Notes under the pieces: model-generated
Databases searched by the model: none
The model's input: only the letters and a program-made list of their open reading frames with translations
What the model was told of the DNA's origin: nothing
Translations under genes and position numbers: made by a program
Part shown: positions 32,606-42,124 of the stretch, piece by piece
How positions within the stretch are numbered: position 1 is the first letter of the stretch
Layout: the number at the start of each line of letters is the position of its first letter
From: Burkholderia anthina
GTDB lineage: Bacteria > Pseudomonadota > Gammaproteobacteria > Burkholderiales > Burkholderiaceae
DNA: 64,000 nucleotides
Direction of reading: 5' to 3'
NCBI RefSeq assembly: GCF_001547525.1
Contig: NZ_LNJP01000004.1
Location: 576,658 to 640,657, forward strand

Positions 32606-34405
32606 TCAGGCGACCTTGAACTGCCCGACCGTCGTCGCCAGCGCATTCGCCTGCGACTGCAGCGCGGTGGCCGCCGCCGTCGACTGTTCGACGAGCGCCG
32701 CGTTCTGCTGCACCATTTCGTCGAGCTGGCTGACCGCGCGGTTCACTTCCTGGATGCCGCGCGTCTGCTCGTTCGCCGCGTGCGTGATCTCGGAGATGAT
32801 GGTCGTCACGTTCGCCACGTTGGACACGATCTCGCGCATCGTGTCGCCGGCCTGGCGCACCTGCCCGGACCCCGCCGACACGCTCGCGACCGTCGATTCC
32901 ACCAGCACCTTCACTTCGCGCGCTGCCTGCGCGCTGCGTTGCGCGAGGCTGCGCACTTCCTGCGCGACGACCGCGAAGCCGCGGCCCTGCTCGCCCGCCC
33001 GCGCCGCTTCGACGGCCGCGTTCAGCGCGAGGATGTTGGTCTGGAACGCGATCCCGTCGATCACGCCGATGATGTCGCCGATCCGGCCCGACGCTTCCTC
33101 GATCTTCCCCATCGTCGCGACGACGTCCGACACGACCACGCCGCCGTGCGACGCGATCCGCGACGCGGCCGCCGCGCGTTCGTCGGCCTGGCTGGCGGCG
33201 GCGGCCGACTGACCGACGGTCGCGGTGATCTCTTCCATCGACGCCGCGGTTTGCTCGAGGCTCGCCGCCGCCGATTCGGTACGCGACGACAGGTCCTGGT
33301 TGCCGGCCGCGATCTCGTTCGCGGCCGTGCGCACCGATTCGCTCGCGTCGCGGATCTGGCGCATCACGTCGTTCAACTTGTCGACGAAGCTGTTGAACGA
33401 GCGCGCGATGTCGGCCACTTCGTCTCGGCCGGCGGCCGGCAGGCGCTGCGTCAGGTCGCCGGCGCCCGAGCCGATCGCGGCCATCGCCTGGCGCACCTGC
33501 GACAGGCGGCGGAATGCCGTCGTGGTGATCGCGCCGATGATCAGCGACGCCACGCCGACGATCACGATCAGCGTAATCAGCGACGCGGTCAGCAGCGAAC
33601 GCATGCCGGCCGTCGCTTCGGCCTTGTCGAGCAGCACCAGCGCGTACCAGTCGGTGCCGGGCACGGGCTTCGCGCGCACCAGCTTCGCGTCGCCGCCGAC
33701 GCCGACCTCGACCGGCGCGTTCGCCGCCGCGATCGATGCGACGCCGAGCGAACCGAGTTCGGGCGATACGTCGGCGACCGGCTTCAGCGTGAGCTTCGCA
33801 TCCGGGTGCGCGACGACGTGGCCGCTGCTGTCGATCAGCATCCCGAAGCTCGCCGGCGTCGGGCGGATCGACTTGACGTTGGCGATCACGCTGTCCATCG
33901 ACAGGTCCGCGGCGACCACGCCCTTCAGCGCGCCGTCGCGCAGGATAGGCACCGCGAACGTGACGACGAGGTTGCCGGTGCCGGCATCGACGTACGGCGG
34001 CGTCACGACCGGCTTGCCGGCCTGCGCGGCCTGCTTGTACCACGGGCGGCCGGTCGGGTCGTAGTCGGGCGGGATGCCGGTCGGGTCGGAGAAGTGGAAC
34101 GCCTTGTCCGCATAACCGGCATAGACGTTCGTGAAGCCACCGGCCGCGGCCATCTGCTTGAACACCGGCAGCGGATCGGGCGTCAGCGCGGCATCCTGCA
34201 GCGACGCGATCATCCGGCTGCGGGTCGCGACCCAGTCGGCGATCCCCACCACGTGGCCGCTCGCGACCGAGACCAGGTTGCGGTCGATCGCGTCGTCGTT
34301 GTACGAGCGTGCGATGAAATAGTTGATCAGGGTCGTGGCGACGAGCGCGAATACGACGATGGAGACGCACGCGGCGAGAATGCGGGCGCGAATGGACGAA
34401 AACAT
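32606..34405 (-). CDS. Methyl-accepting chemotaxis protein with dCache sensor domain
   Basis: 599 residues. TM1 (about 8-28), a periplasmic double-Cache domain (about 30-270; YDPTGRPWYKQAAQAGKPVVTPPY is the Cache ligand motif, here quoted in parts), TM2 (about 275-295), HAMP, and a cytoplasmic signalling domain with the conserved hairpin tip (IAFQTNILALNAAVEAARAG, EQGRGFAVVAQEVRSLAQRS). dCache domains often bind amino acids. ATG at 34405 (MFSSIRARILAACVS) begins right before TM1; longer frames are non-conserved. Confidence 0.93.
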   Translation of the reverse strand: MFSSIRARILAACVSIVVFALVATTLINYFIARSYNDDAIDRNLVSVASGHVVGIADWVATRSRMIASLQDAALTPDPLPVFKQMAAAGGFTNVYAGYADKAFHFSDPTGIPPDYDPTGRPWYKQAAQAGKPVVTPPYVDAGTGNLVVTFAVPILRDGALKGVVAADLSMDSVIANVKSIRPTPASFGMLIDSSGHVVAHPDAKLTLKPVADVSPELGSLGVASIAAANAPVEVGVGGDAKLVRAKPVPGTDWYALVLLDKAEATAGMRSLLTASLITLIVIVGVASLIIGAITTTAFRRLSQVRQAMAAIGSGAGDLTQRLPAAGRDEVADIARSFNSFVDKLNDVMRQIRDASESVRTAANEIAAGNQDLSSRTESAAASLEQTAASMEEITATVGQSAAAASQADERAAAASRIASHGGVVVSDVVATMGKIEEASGRIGDIIGVIDGIAFQTNILALNAAVEAARAGEQGRGFAVVAQEVRSLAQRSAQAAREVKVLVESTVASVSAGSGQVRQAGDTMREIVSNVANVTTIISEITHAANEQTRGIQEVNRAVSQLDEMVQQNAALVEQSTAAATALQSQANALATTVGQFKVA

Positions 34406-34588
34406 GGCAACGACTCGGTAAGAGCGGGCGAACGCCCGGTGGACGAATTCACCGGGTAAACGGCAAATCGCACCACTTTCTTGAGGTCGTTGTGACGATT
34501 CAGTGAAACATATGACGAAAGGCGCCGGCGACTGTCGGCGGACCGTCAGGATGGCTGGCGCGACGGGTCCCCATCCGGCCGCCATCCG

Positions 34589-34843
34589 CTACAGCCGACG
34601 GCTCGGCCGCGGATCGGTATCCGCGGGCGCCGCATCGGCGCGCGTGTCGCGGTCGAGGTCGTCCTTCTGGCGCATCCGCTCGCGCAGATGGCGGATCGCG
34701 AATACGTGGATGTAGTCGTGCACGCGTGCGCCGGACGACAGCGCGCGCACTTCGTCGTCGAGCATCGCACGCAGCTGATCCGCGCCGATCGCGCGCCGCT
34801 CGGCGGCTTCCTTCAGTGAATCGAGCAAATTGTCCTTGGACAT
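34589..34843 (-). CDS. Small DUF3562-like protein
   Basis: 84 residues. The core EEVRALSSGARVHDYIHVFAIRHLRERMRQ-like segment (about 28-58) matches the small DUF3562 family pattern of an alpha-helical protein with a conserved A-R-V-x-D-Y/F motif; the tail is charged and disordered. CAGGAG lies seven bases before the ATG at 34843. Function unknown. Confidence 0.7.
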   Translation of the reverse strand: MSKDNLLDSLKEAAERRAIGADQLRAMLDDEVRALSSGARVHDYIHVFAIRHLRERMRQKDDLDRDTRADAAPADTDPRPSRRL

Positions 34844-35385
34844 CGACGGACTCCTGGCGGTCGAGGAACGAAACGGATGACGGTACTGGAAGCTTAAGAC
34901 TAGATGGACGCGCGGCGTACGATGCGCCGACGCGTGTTTGCGCGCGATCAACGGCACGTTGCGTGCCGCCGCGCCGATCCGTTTCCGGACCGGCCCCGCG
35001 AAGTTCGCGAGGCACATGGCCTGCGAACGACACTGGAAACCCTGCCACGCCACCCGGGGCGCGGCACTGGCGACGACGGCGGGCGAAACGCCGTGCGGCG
35101 CCGGTGCAGACGCGAACTTAGACCGGCCGAAATCATGCGTCAAGCAGCGCCGCGCGCGTACCGTCCATTCGTCGAACGAACGCGCCGAACCGGCCGGTCG
35201 GCCGCCACGCGTGTCAGCGGATTCCGATACGCGTCGCGCCATTTCCTGACAGCGACTTCAGCACGCACCGCTTGGCAGCGCGCCGCCGCCACACGATACT
35301 GATCACATGAACCACGCGTTCATACCGGAGCATCGCTCAGCCGGCCACCGAGCCGGCACGCGGGGTTCCGCGCAGGAGACCAACC
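34844..35385. other. Intergenic region, 542 bases, no gene seen
   Basis: Contains open frames on both strands but none with conserved sequence or a credible ribosome binding site until the ATG at 35386. No clear palindrome or terminator stands out. Confidence 0.5.
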
Positions 35386-35820
35386 ATGGCACATCGCAAC
35401 TTACCGGGCCGGGACGGCCAGCGGCGCACGTCGGGCAACGCGCGCGCCCTGCCCGCCCGGGCCGCGTCGGCCGGCAACCGTCCGTCCGACGACCTCGACA
35501 CCTTGCTCGCGCTCGCACGCGAGGCCGGATTGCTCGTCACGCTGGACGGGCAGATCGGCCGCGAAAAATATCAGAGCGTCGCGGGCTCGGTCCTCGCATT
35601 GCAGCGGTTCGCCGCGGCACTGTGTGCGCGAAACGCGGCCGACGTGCCGGCCGCATCGGAGCCGCGTCGCAAGGCGCGCCCGGGCTGGCCGCATGCGAAT
35701 CGTTTGCGCAGCCGCACGTGTAGCGCATGCGCACCGCTGCATGTCGTACGTCCGCACGCGCGGGTACGACGCGGCGCGGGCCGCCGGCACGACCTGCGAT
35801 CGATTCTTCGTACCCTCTGA
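35386..35820 (+). CDS. Hypothetical protein with a conserved N-terminal half
   Basis: 144 residues. Residues 35-85 (DDLDTLLALAREAGLLVTLDG, then IGREKYQSVAGSVLALQRFA) look like a genuine small helical domain seen in Burkholderia hypothetical proteins. The C-terminal third is Arg/His/Ala-rich with no folded character and resembles out-of-frame GC-rich sequence, so a frameshift or an extended tail is possible. AGGAGA precedes the ATG. Function unknown. Confidence 0.55.
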   Translation: MAHRNLPGRDGQRRTSGNARALPARAASAGNRPSDDLDTLLALAREAGLLVTLDGQIGREKYQSVAGSVLALQRFAAALCARNAADVPAASEPRRKARPGWPHANRLRSRTCSACAPLHVVRPHARVRRGAGRRHDLRSILRTL

Positions 35821-36330
35821 TCCGCGCACGTAACCGATGCGCGGCACGGGGCCGTGCAATGGTTGCGCGCGTCACGACCCGGCCGCCACGCCGGCGTCGC
35901 GCCGTGCATCCGCCATGCTCGACGCGATCCGTATCGAGGTGACCGCGCGCGACGACGCGCCGCTCGACGCAGCCGCGTTCCAAATCATTCGTTCGGGGAG
36001 GTGAATTCGACGGGGCCACGCGGAAAGCGGACGGGGTGACTTCCACCCCGCCCGTCCTCCAAGGCAACCGTCGGTTGCCTACCCTCGTGCCAGAGAGTTC
36101 CCGGTCGGACGACGCGCCGGACAAATACGTGGCGCGATTCCTGAAACGATGTGACATGTGACGGCGGCGCGTGCGACCGTGATCGCCACTCGCATGCAGG
36201 CGCGGCGAGGAACGCGCCTGCACGGCAGACCGGCCGCGTCGCAGGATGTTCCATCACTGTCTCACGCGATATGCGCGGCGTTTCTGATGCAGGTCAATCC
36301 AGAACCGCTTCCACCGTCACGATGCGCGAC
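35821..36330. other. Intergenic region, 510 bases, containing two adjacent RNA hairpins
   Basis: At 36034-36058 a GGGGTG/CACCCC stem is followed at 36062-36080 by AGGCAACC-GTC-GGTTGCCT, a perfect 8-base stem. No gene is credible here. A CTGAT-GCAG-GTCAA sequence at 36284-36297 weakly resembles an FNR box. The hairpin pair could be an RNA element or the remnant end of a small mobile element. Confidence 0.4.
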
Positions 36331-37266
36331 TCAGTCCGCGCCGCGCACCAGCAGCACGGGCACTTCCGCGAGATGCGCGACCCGCCGCGCGACGCTGCCG
36401 ATCAGCCAGGCGGCGATGCCGCGACGGCCATGCGTGCCGACCACCAGCAGCTCCGCCCGCCAGTGCACGGCATCGCGCATCAGCGCATGGGCCACGTCGT
36501 CGCTGGTCGGACGCGTTTCGACGATGGCGCGCTTGGTCGGATTGCCCGTCGCATGGAACAGCGGGCCGACCTTCGCGAGCGCATCCTCGCCTTCCGCGCG
36601 GTATGCATCCTCGAGCGCGCGTACCGGCACGACATCCGTCAGACGAACCGCGCGATCGATCACATACGCCGCATACAGCAACGTCGTCGGCGCCGCGAAG
36701 CCGAGGCCGACGCGCACCGCGTGCAGCGACGGCTCGCTGCCGTCGACCGCGAACATCAGCCGCTGCAGCGTGCCGTCCGACGGCCGTCCATAGGTGCCCG
36801 GCACGATCAGCAGCGCGCAGCGCGCGCGTTTCGTCAGCATGTCCGACATCGCGCCTTCGACGAGCCGCAACAGCCCGTGATGCGGATTCGCGCCGATCAC
36901 CAGCACGTCCGCATGCCACGTCGACGTATCGTTCACCAGCGCGTCCGCTACCGAGCCGCCCGTGACCGACGTATCGATGACCGCCAGTTCGACTTCGATG
37001 TCGCTGTCGTCGAACAGCGCCGCGATCCGCTCGCCGGTAGCCTGCGCTTCGCGCATCATGTCCTCGCGCGCGGACGTCAGTAGCGCGTCGATGCGCGGAA
37101 TGTCGGGCAGCACGAGACGCGGATTGTCGACCGCGCAAATGATGCGCAATCGCATGCCGGGACGCAGCAGCGTGCGCACGTAACGCGCGGCGGTCAACGA
37201 TTCGGGCGTCGAATCGACGGCCAGCGCGATCCGCGCGAGCGTCGGGATGGGCTGGGCAGGCTGCAT
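36331..37266 (-). CDS. Tandem universal stress protein (UspA)
   Basis: 311 residues, two Usp domains: about 8-150 and 155-311. The second carries the full ATP-binding pattern G-2x-G-9x-G-S (GTHGRRGIAAWLIGS); in the first, the second glycine is replaced (GANPHHG), so only the C-terminal domain is predicted to bind ATP. Tandem Usp proteins (UspE-like) act in hypoxia, stationary phase and adhesion. CGGAGG before ATG 37266. An FNR-like box (ATGAC-N4-ATCAA) lies 172 bases upstream. Confidence 0.92.
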   Translation of the reverse strand: MQPAQPIPTLARIALAVDSTPESLTAARYVRTLLRPGMRLRIICAVDNPRLVLPDIPRIDALLTSAREDMMREAQATGERIAALFDDSDIEVELAVIDTSVTGGSVADALVNDTSTWHADVLVIGANPHHGLLRLVEGAMSDMLTKRARCALLIVPGTYGRPSDGTLQRLMFAVDGSEPSLHAVRVGLGFAAPTTLLYAAYVIDRAVRLTDVVPVRALEDAYRAEGEDALAKVGPLFHATGNPTKRAIVETRPTSDDVAHALMRDAVHWRAELLVVGTHGRRGIAAWLIGSVARRVAHLAEVPVLLVRGAD

Positions 37267-37437
37267 GGCGAAGGCCTCCGTGCGTGCACGTCGTCGCTGA
37301 ACGACGACGGGCGCTTCGCGCGGTAGCGGCACGCGGCGGCCGGACTGCCGCCGCGGTCGCGGGGACCGGCGCGGTGCCACGCGAAGCGCGGACAAGCAAT
37401 GCGTTCGTTCAGCATAGGCCGTCCGGCCCGCGCGTGC

Positions 37438-37451
37438 ATGACCGCGATCAA
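37438..37451 (-). promoter_or_regulatory. Candidate FNR box upstream of the tandem Usp gene
   Basis: ATGACCGCGATCAA matches the TTGAT-N4-ATCAA FNR/Anr consensus at 8 of 10 defined positions and lies 172 bases before the Usp start. An FNR-type regulator is encoded at 54825. Confidence 0.45.
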
Positions 37452-37489
37452 TGATCGCGAACGGTCGCGCGGCATCTTCCCCGCGCGGC

Positions 37490-38872
37490 TTACGACTTCG
37501 TCGGCATCGACTCGGCCGGACGGTTCGCATGGAACAGCGCGTACGCGATGCCGAGCAGCGCGATCCACACCGGCCCGATCACGAGCGCGACGCGCGTGTC
37601 GGGCGTGAGCGCCATCAGCACGACGACCAGCGCGAGAAAGCCGAGCGCGACGAACGAACCGAGCGGATAGAACGGCACGCGGATCGGCAGGCGCGCGATC
37701 CTGTCGGCCGACAGCGTGCGACGAAAACGCATCTGCGCGATCAGGATCACGCACCACGTCCAGATCGCGCCGAACGTCGACACCGACGTGAGCCATGTGA
37801 ACACGTGCTGCGGCGCGAGATAGTTGAGCAACACGCCGATCAGCAGCAGCGCGACCGACACGGCCACGCCGTACACGGGCACGCCGCTGCGGTTCACGCG
37901 ACCGAGCGCGGCCGGCGCCTGGCCCTGCTGCGCGAGGTTATAGAGCATCCGCGCGGTGCTGAACAGGCCGCTGTTGCACGACGACAGCGCCGCGGTCAGC
38001 ACGACGAAGTTGATGATGCCGGCGGCGGCGGGAATGCCGAGCCGCGAGAACGTCATCACGAACGGGCTGCCCTGCGTGCCGATCTGGTCCCACGGATAGA
38101 GCGACATGATCACGAACAGCGCGCCGATGTAGAAAATCAGCACGCGCCAGAACACCGAATTCACGGCTTTCGTCAGCGACTTCTCCGGGTTGCGCGCCTC
38201 GCCGGCCGTGAGGCCGAGCATCTCCACGCCGAGATACGCGAACATCACGATCGGCAGCGCGGCGATCACGCCATGGATTCCATTCGGCATGAATCCGCCG
38301 TGCGACCACAGATTCGAGATGCCGGTCGCGATACCGCCGTTGCCGATACCGAACGCGATCATCAAGCCGCCGCCGACGATCATCAGCACGATCGTGACGA
38401 TCTTGATCAGCGCGAACCAGAATTCGAATTCGCCATACAGTTTCACCGCGATGAAGTTCACCGAGCCCATCGCCAGCAACGCCGCGAGCGCCCAGATCCA
38501 GTTCGGCACGCCGGGGACCCACATGTGCATGTAGACGCCGACCGCCGTGATTTCCGCCATGCAGGTGACGATCCACACGAACCAGTAGGTCCAGCCCGTC
38601 AGGTAACCGGCAAACGGGCCGAGGTAGTCGCGCGCATAGCGGCTGAAGGCGCCGGCGACCGGGTTGGTGATCGCCATTTCGCCGAGCGCGCGCATGATCA
38701 GGAAGATCGCGAGGCCGCCGAGCAGGTAGGTCAGCAGGATGGCCGGGCCGGCCGTGCGGATCGCGGTGGCCGAGCCGAGGAACAGGCCGACGCCGATCGT
38801 CGCACCGAGCGCCATCAGGTTGATGTGCCGTTCTTCCAGCCCGCGGTGCAGTTGGTCTTCTGGTTGTTTCAA
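37490..38872 (-). CDS. Amino acid permease, APC superfamily (ProY/GabP-like)
   Basis: 460 residues, 12 predicted membrane segments. The amino acid transporter signature at the start is clear (GLEERHINLMALGATIGVGLFLGSATAI, read in two parts), with the EMAITNPVAGAFSRYARDYLGP consensus and VAFAYLGVE-like IVMFAYLGVEMLGLTAGEA. Such proteins import proline, histidine or GABA by proton symport. The start codon is TTG at 38872, supported by AGGAG six bases upstream; no ATG precedes the conserved N-terminus. Confidence 0.92.
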   Translation of the reverse strand: MKQPEDQLHRGLEERHINLMALGATIGVGLFLGSATAIRTAGPAILLTYLLGGLAIFLIMRALGEMAITNPVAGAFSRYARDYLGPFAGYLTGWTYWFVWIVTCMAEITAVGVYMHMWVPGVPNWIWALAALLAMGSVNFIAVKLYGEFEFWFALIKIVTIVLMIVGGGLMIAFGIGNGGIATGISNLWSHGGFMPNGIHGVIAALPIVMFAYLGVEMLGLTAGEARNPEKSLTKAVNSVFWRVLIFYIGALFVIMSLYPWDQIGTQGSPFVMTFSRLGIPAAAGIINFVVLTAALSSCNSGLFSTARMLYNLAQQGQAPAALGRVNRSGVPVYGVAVSVALLLIGVLLNYLAPQHVFTWLTSVSTFGAIWTWCVILIAQMRFRRTLSADRIARLPIRVPFYPLGSFVALGFLALVVVLMALTPDTRVALVIGPVWIALLGIAYALFHANRPAESMPTKS

Positions 38873-39311
38873 ATTCGTCTCCTGGCAGCCACGAGGGGCG
38901 CCGTCATTGTGTCGATGGCAATGCGCGCCCGGTCATGCCGATTTTTGAGCCGAAAACGAAATAATCCCTGGTGTCGATTTCTGAATGAGAAACGACGTGG
39001 ACGCCGTGTCAATTCGGTTGGAATTGCTGCGGATTATCCGAATTTGCCGGAGCAATCTGGAAATACGGATAGCCTTTCACGGAATACACCCGGGGTCGAC
39101 CGCCTGACGCGGCTGTGCGCGTGACGAGCGGCAAACGGGGGGCATCGTTTTCGGCGCGAACGAACGCGCGTCGAATGTGCGCAATCTCGCGCACGGAATA
39201 TGCAGGCGGGATTATAGGGAGGATCGGCAGTTTCACGCCAGGCGATTTTGAGAAAATCACCGTAGGTGAAAGCAGTGGAGAATTCGAATGCGCGCGGCGC
39301 GGCGCACGTGT
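38873..39311. promoter_or_regulatory. Intergenic region upstream of the permease, 439 bases
   Basis: Non-coding. GATTTT-GAG-AAAATC (39244-39258) is a perfect palindrome, and 38950-39060 is AT-rich relative to neighbours, fitting a promoter for the permease. No open frame shows conserved sequence. Confidence 0.4.
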
Positions 39312-40358
39312 TTATTTCGACAACGTCGCCCGCACCGTATATTCGCCTTCCAGCCCGCCGTGATCGGGCCGCACGAAGTACCGCGACGAATCCAGATCGG
39401 CCGGCAGCGGCTCGACCGGATAACCGTGCTTTTCCCACGCATCGAGGCCGCCCTTCAGCGCCCGGATGTTGTGGATCATCTTCTTGCGCTGCATCTTCGC
39501 GATCAGACGCTTGGCCGTGGCCTCGTTCGGGCACACGCAATAGACGACGATCGGCCGCTTCAGCAGTTCCGGGTCGAGCAGGTCAGGGGAATCGAGATCG
39601 ACCGGCAGCGCGCCGGCAATCCGGTACGGCTCGCGTTCGCGAATCGCTTTCGGCCGCGCATCGAAGATCAGCGGCGGTTCGTCGGACGTCATCATCTCGA
39701 CGAGCTGCGGTGGCGAGATGCGTACCTGCGCGAGATAGCGGCGGAACTGCACGCGGCGCACCCAGCGGTACAGCAGGAACGTGATGAAGATCGCGAGGAA
39801 CGCGTCGAGGATCGTGCCGCCGCTCGCGCGTACCCACAGCACGAACTGGACGATCTGGTCGTGAATGGCCGCGCCGCCGATCAGCCAGAACGCCGCCCAC
39901 AGCGACGCGCCGGCCAGATCCCAGAACAGGAACACGCCAATGCCGATCGCGGTCGTGCCGAGCAGCGGCGCCGACACGAGGCCGAGACCCGGCAGGAATT
40001 TCGACAGCACGAGCAACGGCGCGCCGTACCTTTCGAATACGTTACGGGCGAAGCGCAGCGTCGTGTCGAGCGACAGCGAGAAGCGCACGAGGCCATTCAG
40101 CAGGCGCCGGCCGCGCGTGCGGCCCATGAAGAACCACAGCGAATCGGCCAGCATCGTCGCCCCGATCGCCGCCGCGAACATGCTGGCCCAGGACGCCTGC
40201 CCCATCGCCGCCATCGTGCCGCCGAGAATCAGCATCGGCACGGCCGGCACCGGCACGCCGAGCTGCGTGATCAACACGCTCGCGAAGACGGCCCACGGGC
40301 CGAGCGACGATGGAATAGCAATCGGAAAGTGCCACACGGCGGCGCTCCTGGAAGACAT
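39312..40358 (-). CDS. DedA-family membrane protein fused to a C-terminal rhodanese domain
   Basis: 348 residues. Residues 1-200 form a DedA/SNARE-associated membrane domain with five to six segments and the family motifs FFMGRTRGRRLL, KFLPGLGLVSAPLLG and FLFWDLAGASLW. Residues 225-320 form a rhodanese domain whose active-site loop is YCVCPNEATAKRL; the cysteine of CxCPNEA is the presumed sulfur carrier. DedA proteins flip or move lipids and support proton-motive force; the fused sulfurtransferase suggests redox coupling. ATG at 40358. Confidence 0.9.
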   Translation of the reverse strand: MSSRSAAVWHFPIAIPSSLGPWAVFASVLITQLGVPVPAVPMLILGGTMAAMGQASWASMFAAAIGATMLADSLWFFMGRTRGRRLLNGLVRFSLSLDTTLRFARNVFERYGAPLLVLSKFLPGLGLVSAPLLGTTAIGIGVFLFWDLAGASLWAAFWLIGGAAIHDQIVQFVLWVRASGGTILDAFLAIFITFLLYRWVRRVQFRRYLAQVRISPPQLVEMMTSDEPPLIFDARPKAIREREPYRIAGALPVDLDSPDLLDPELLKRPIVVYCVCPNEATAKRLIAKMQRKKMIHNIRALKGGLDAWEKHGYPVEPLPADLDSSRYFVRPDHGGLEGEYTVRATLSK

Positions 40359-40522
40359 GCGGGCCGCGCGACAGGGCCGTCGGTACGGCGGCGCAACGGC
40401 CGCCGCGGCATGTCCGCGACCGACCGGTGCATCCTGCGCATTCTAAACGGGTTTGGCCGCGCTCGCGCGGAACACCGACCATCGGCACGGGCTTCGCGCC
40501 CGGCGTGACGCGGCCGTGACAG

Positions 40523-41029
40523 TCACACGTCCGAGCGCGGCGCGAGCTGCGCGACGTGTTCCGCGTAGTCGGGAAACGCGGCCGCCAGCGCGGCCGCATC
40601 CGCGAGCTCGAATTCCGCGAATTCGAACCCCGGCGCCACCGTGCAGCCGACGAGCGCGACATGCTCGGGCGATGCACAGCGCGCGCCGAACCAGCTTCCG
40701 GCCGGCACGACCGCCTGGAACACGGTGCCGGGATGCGTGAGCGGGTTGCCGAGCCGGTGGATCGTCAGCCCGTCGCGCGCGTCGAGTACCCACACTTCGA
40801 TCGGGTCGCCCGCATAGAAATGCCAGACCTCGTCGGAGCGGATGCGATGCCACGACGAATACGCGCCGTCGCACAGCAGATAGTAGATCGCGGTCGATGC
40901 GGCGCGTCGCGCGCCATCGGCCGGGCGCACGACCGAATCGGTCGCGCGGTAGGTTTCACGGAAATAGCCGCCTTCGGGATGCGGCTGCAGGTCGAACTGG
41001 CGAATCAGGTCGGTCGCGGAAATCGGCAT
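40523..41029 (-). CDS. Cupin_5 (DUF985) family protein
   Basis: 168 residues of a single beta-barrel cupin. Signatures: PHPEGGYFRETYR near the N-terminus, AIYYLLCDGAYSSWHRIRSDEVWHFYAGDP in fragments, VPAGSWFGARC and GCTVAPGFEFAEFEL. Members are often annotated as uncharacterised sugar-binding or epimerase-like cupins. No signal peptide. Monocistronic as far as can be seen. Confidence 0.9.
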   Translation of the reverse strand: MPISATDLIRQFDLQPHPEGGYFRETYRATDSVVRPADGARRAASTAIYYLLCDGAYSSWHRIRSDEVWHFYAGDPIEVWVLDARDGLTIHRLGNPLTHPGTVFQAVVPAGSWFGARCASPEHVALVGCTVAPGFEFAEFELADAAALAAAFPDYAEHVAQLAPRSDV

Positions 41030-41335
41030 GGCGGATGACGTCGGTAAGGTTGGAAACCGGCATTCGGCGGCCCGTCCGGTCCCGATTCAGGCGACCGGTG
41101 CCGCCGGATGTCCGTGCGTCGATCGCCGCGGCCATGCGCGCGGCGAACAAGCGGACACCGGCCGATGCTGCCAGAACTGCGTGCCGGGACGCAACCGTCG
41201 ACGCTCAATCGCTCACCGCCAAGACTCCCGGCGGCCCGCCCCGGCACGCGGATCGCGCCGATATCCGGCCAGGCGCGCGAGGCAGCCCGCTGCCCGCAGA
41301 TGCACGGGCGGCATCGCCAACCGTACCGCCGTCGA
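41030..41335. other. Intergenic region, 306 bases, no gene or strong signal seen
   Basis: GC-rich, no conserved frame, no convincing hairpin with a U-tract. Probably contains the cupin gene promoter near 41030-41100. Confidence 0.4.
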
Positions 41336-41806
41336 TTACGCGGTCGCCGACGCCCGCGCCTCGCCGTGCCGCACCAGCAGCACGGGCCGGTCGGCCGCGC
41401 GCAGCAGCGATTCCGCCACGCTGCCGAGCAACAGCCTGCGCAGGCCGTGCCGGCCGCTCGTGCCCATCACGATCAGGTCGGCGTCGGTTTCGGCCGCCGT
41501 GCGCATCAGCACCGCCGCGATGTCCTCGCCATACGCGTCGAGCGCGCGCACCGTGCCCCGCACATGCTGCTGCGCGAGCGCCGCTTTCGCGTCGTCGAGC
41601 ACCGGCGTCGCGGCGTCGGTCGCCGCGATATCGCCGTCGCGCTCGGCGGCGAAGCCTGCGTCGACGTCGACGAGCTGCGGCCGATGTTCGACGACATACG
41701 CACAGGTCACTTCGCCGCCGGACGCCGCCGCGATCCGGATCGCCTCGTTCAGCGCGAGACGCGCGCTCGGGCTGCCGTCGAGCCCGACGAAAATCCGCTT
41801 GTACAT
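41336..41806 (-). CDS. Universal stress protein, single domain
   Basis: 156 residues. Begins MYKRIFVGLDGSPSARLALNEAIRIA and ends with the complete ATP-binding motif GTSGRHGLRRLLLGSVAESLL (G-2x-G-9x-G-S). Usp proteins of this type accumulate under low oxygen and stationary phase. GGAGGG lies before ATG 41806. A TTGAC-N4-ATCAA FNR-like box lies 118 bases upstream, so oxygen-limited induction is a sound inference. Confidence 0.94.
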   Translation of the reverse strand: MYKRIFVGLDGSPSARLALNEAIRIAAASGGEVTCAYVVEHRPQLVDVDAGFAAERDGDIAATDAATPVLDDAKAALAQQHVRGTVRALDAYGEDIAAVLMRTAAETDADLIVMGTSGRHGLRRLLLGSVAESLLRAADRPVLLVRHGEARASATA

Positions 41807-42124
41807 GGTCCGTCCCTCCGACCGGGCACGCATCGCGCGTTGCGCGACCACGGGCCGTTGCCGCAAGCCGGCCCAGCGCTGGCTTGCCTGCCGAACAGTC
41901 TGCCCCACGTGCCGACACGCGCGTTGACGCGCATCAAGCGCGGCCGGCGCGCCGCTGCTTCACGCCGTTTGCCGCGATTTCAACCGACCCCATTACAAAA
42001 AACGTGTAAAACGCGCACAATTTCATCTTCAAAATAGTCGTTGCACGCAGCCGGTGCGAGGTTTTCCGATTTTGCCGCCCTGCCCGAGCGCCCTGGGTAG
42101 CCCGAACAACAGAATGGCCATCGA
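41807..42124. promoter_or_regulatory. Divergent promoter region with FNR box at 41924-41937
   Basis: 318 bases between the Usp gene and the sensor kinase gene. TTGACGCGCATCAA (41924-41937) matches the FNR/Anr consensus TTGAT-N4-ATCAA at 9 of 10 defined positions and could serve either gene. An AT-rich stretch at 41985-42040 probably holds the kinase promoter. Confidence 0.6.

Noticed and set aside
36284..36297. FNR-like CTGAT-GCAG-GTCAA
   Set aside because: Lies downstream of the Usp gene with no start codon properly placed after it; probably a chance match.
37451..39124. 557-codon frame opposite the amino acid permease
   Set aside because: Antisense shadow; Arg/His/Asp-rich composition and no conserved domain.
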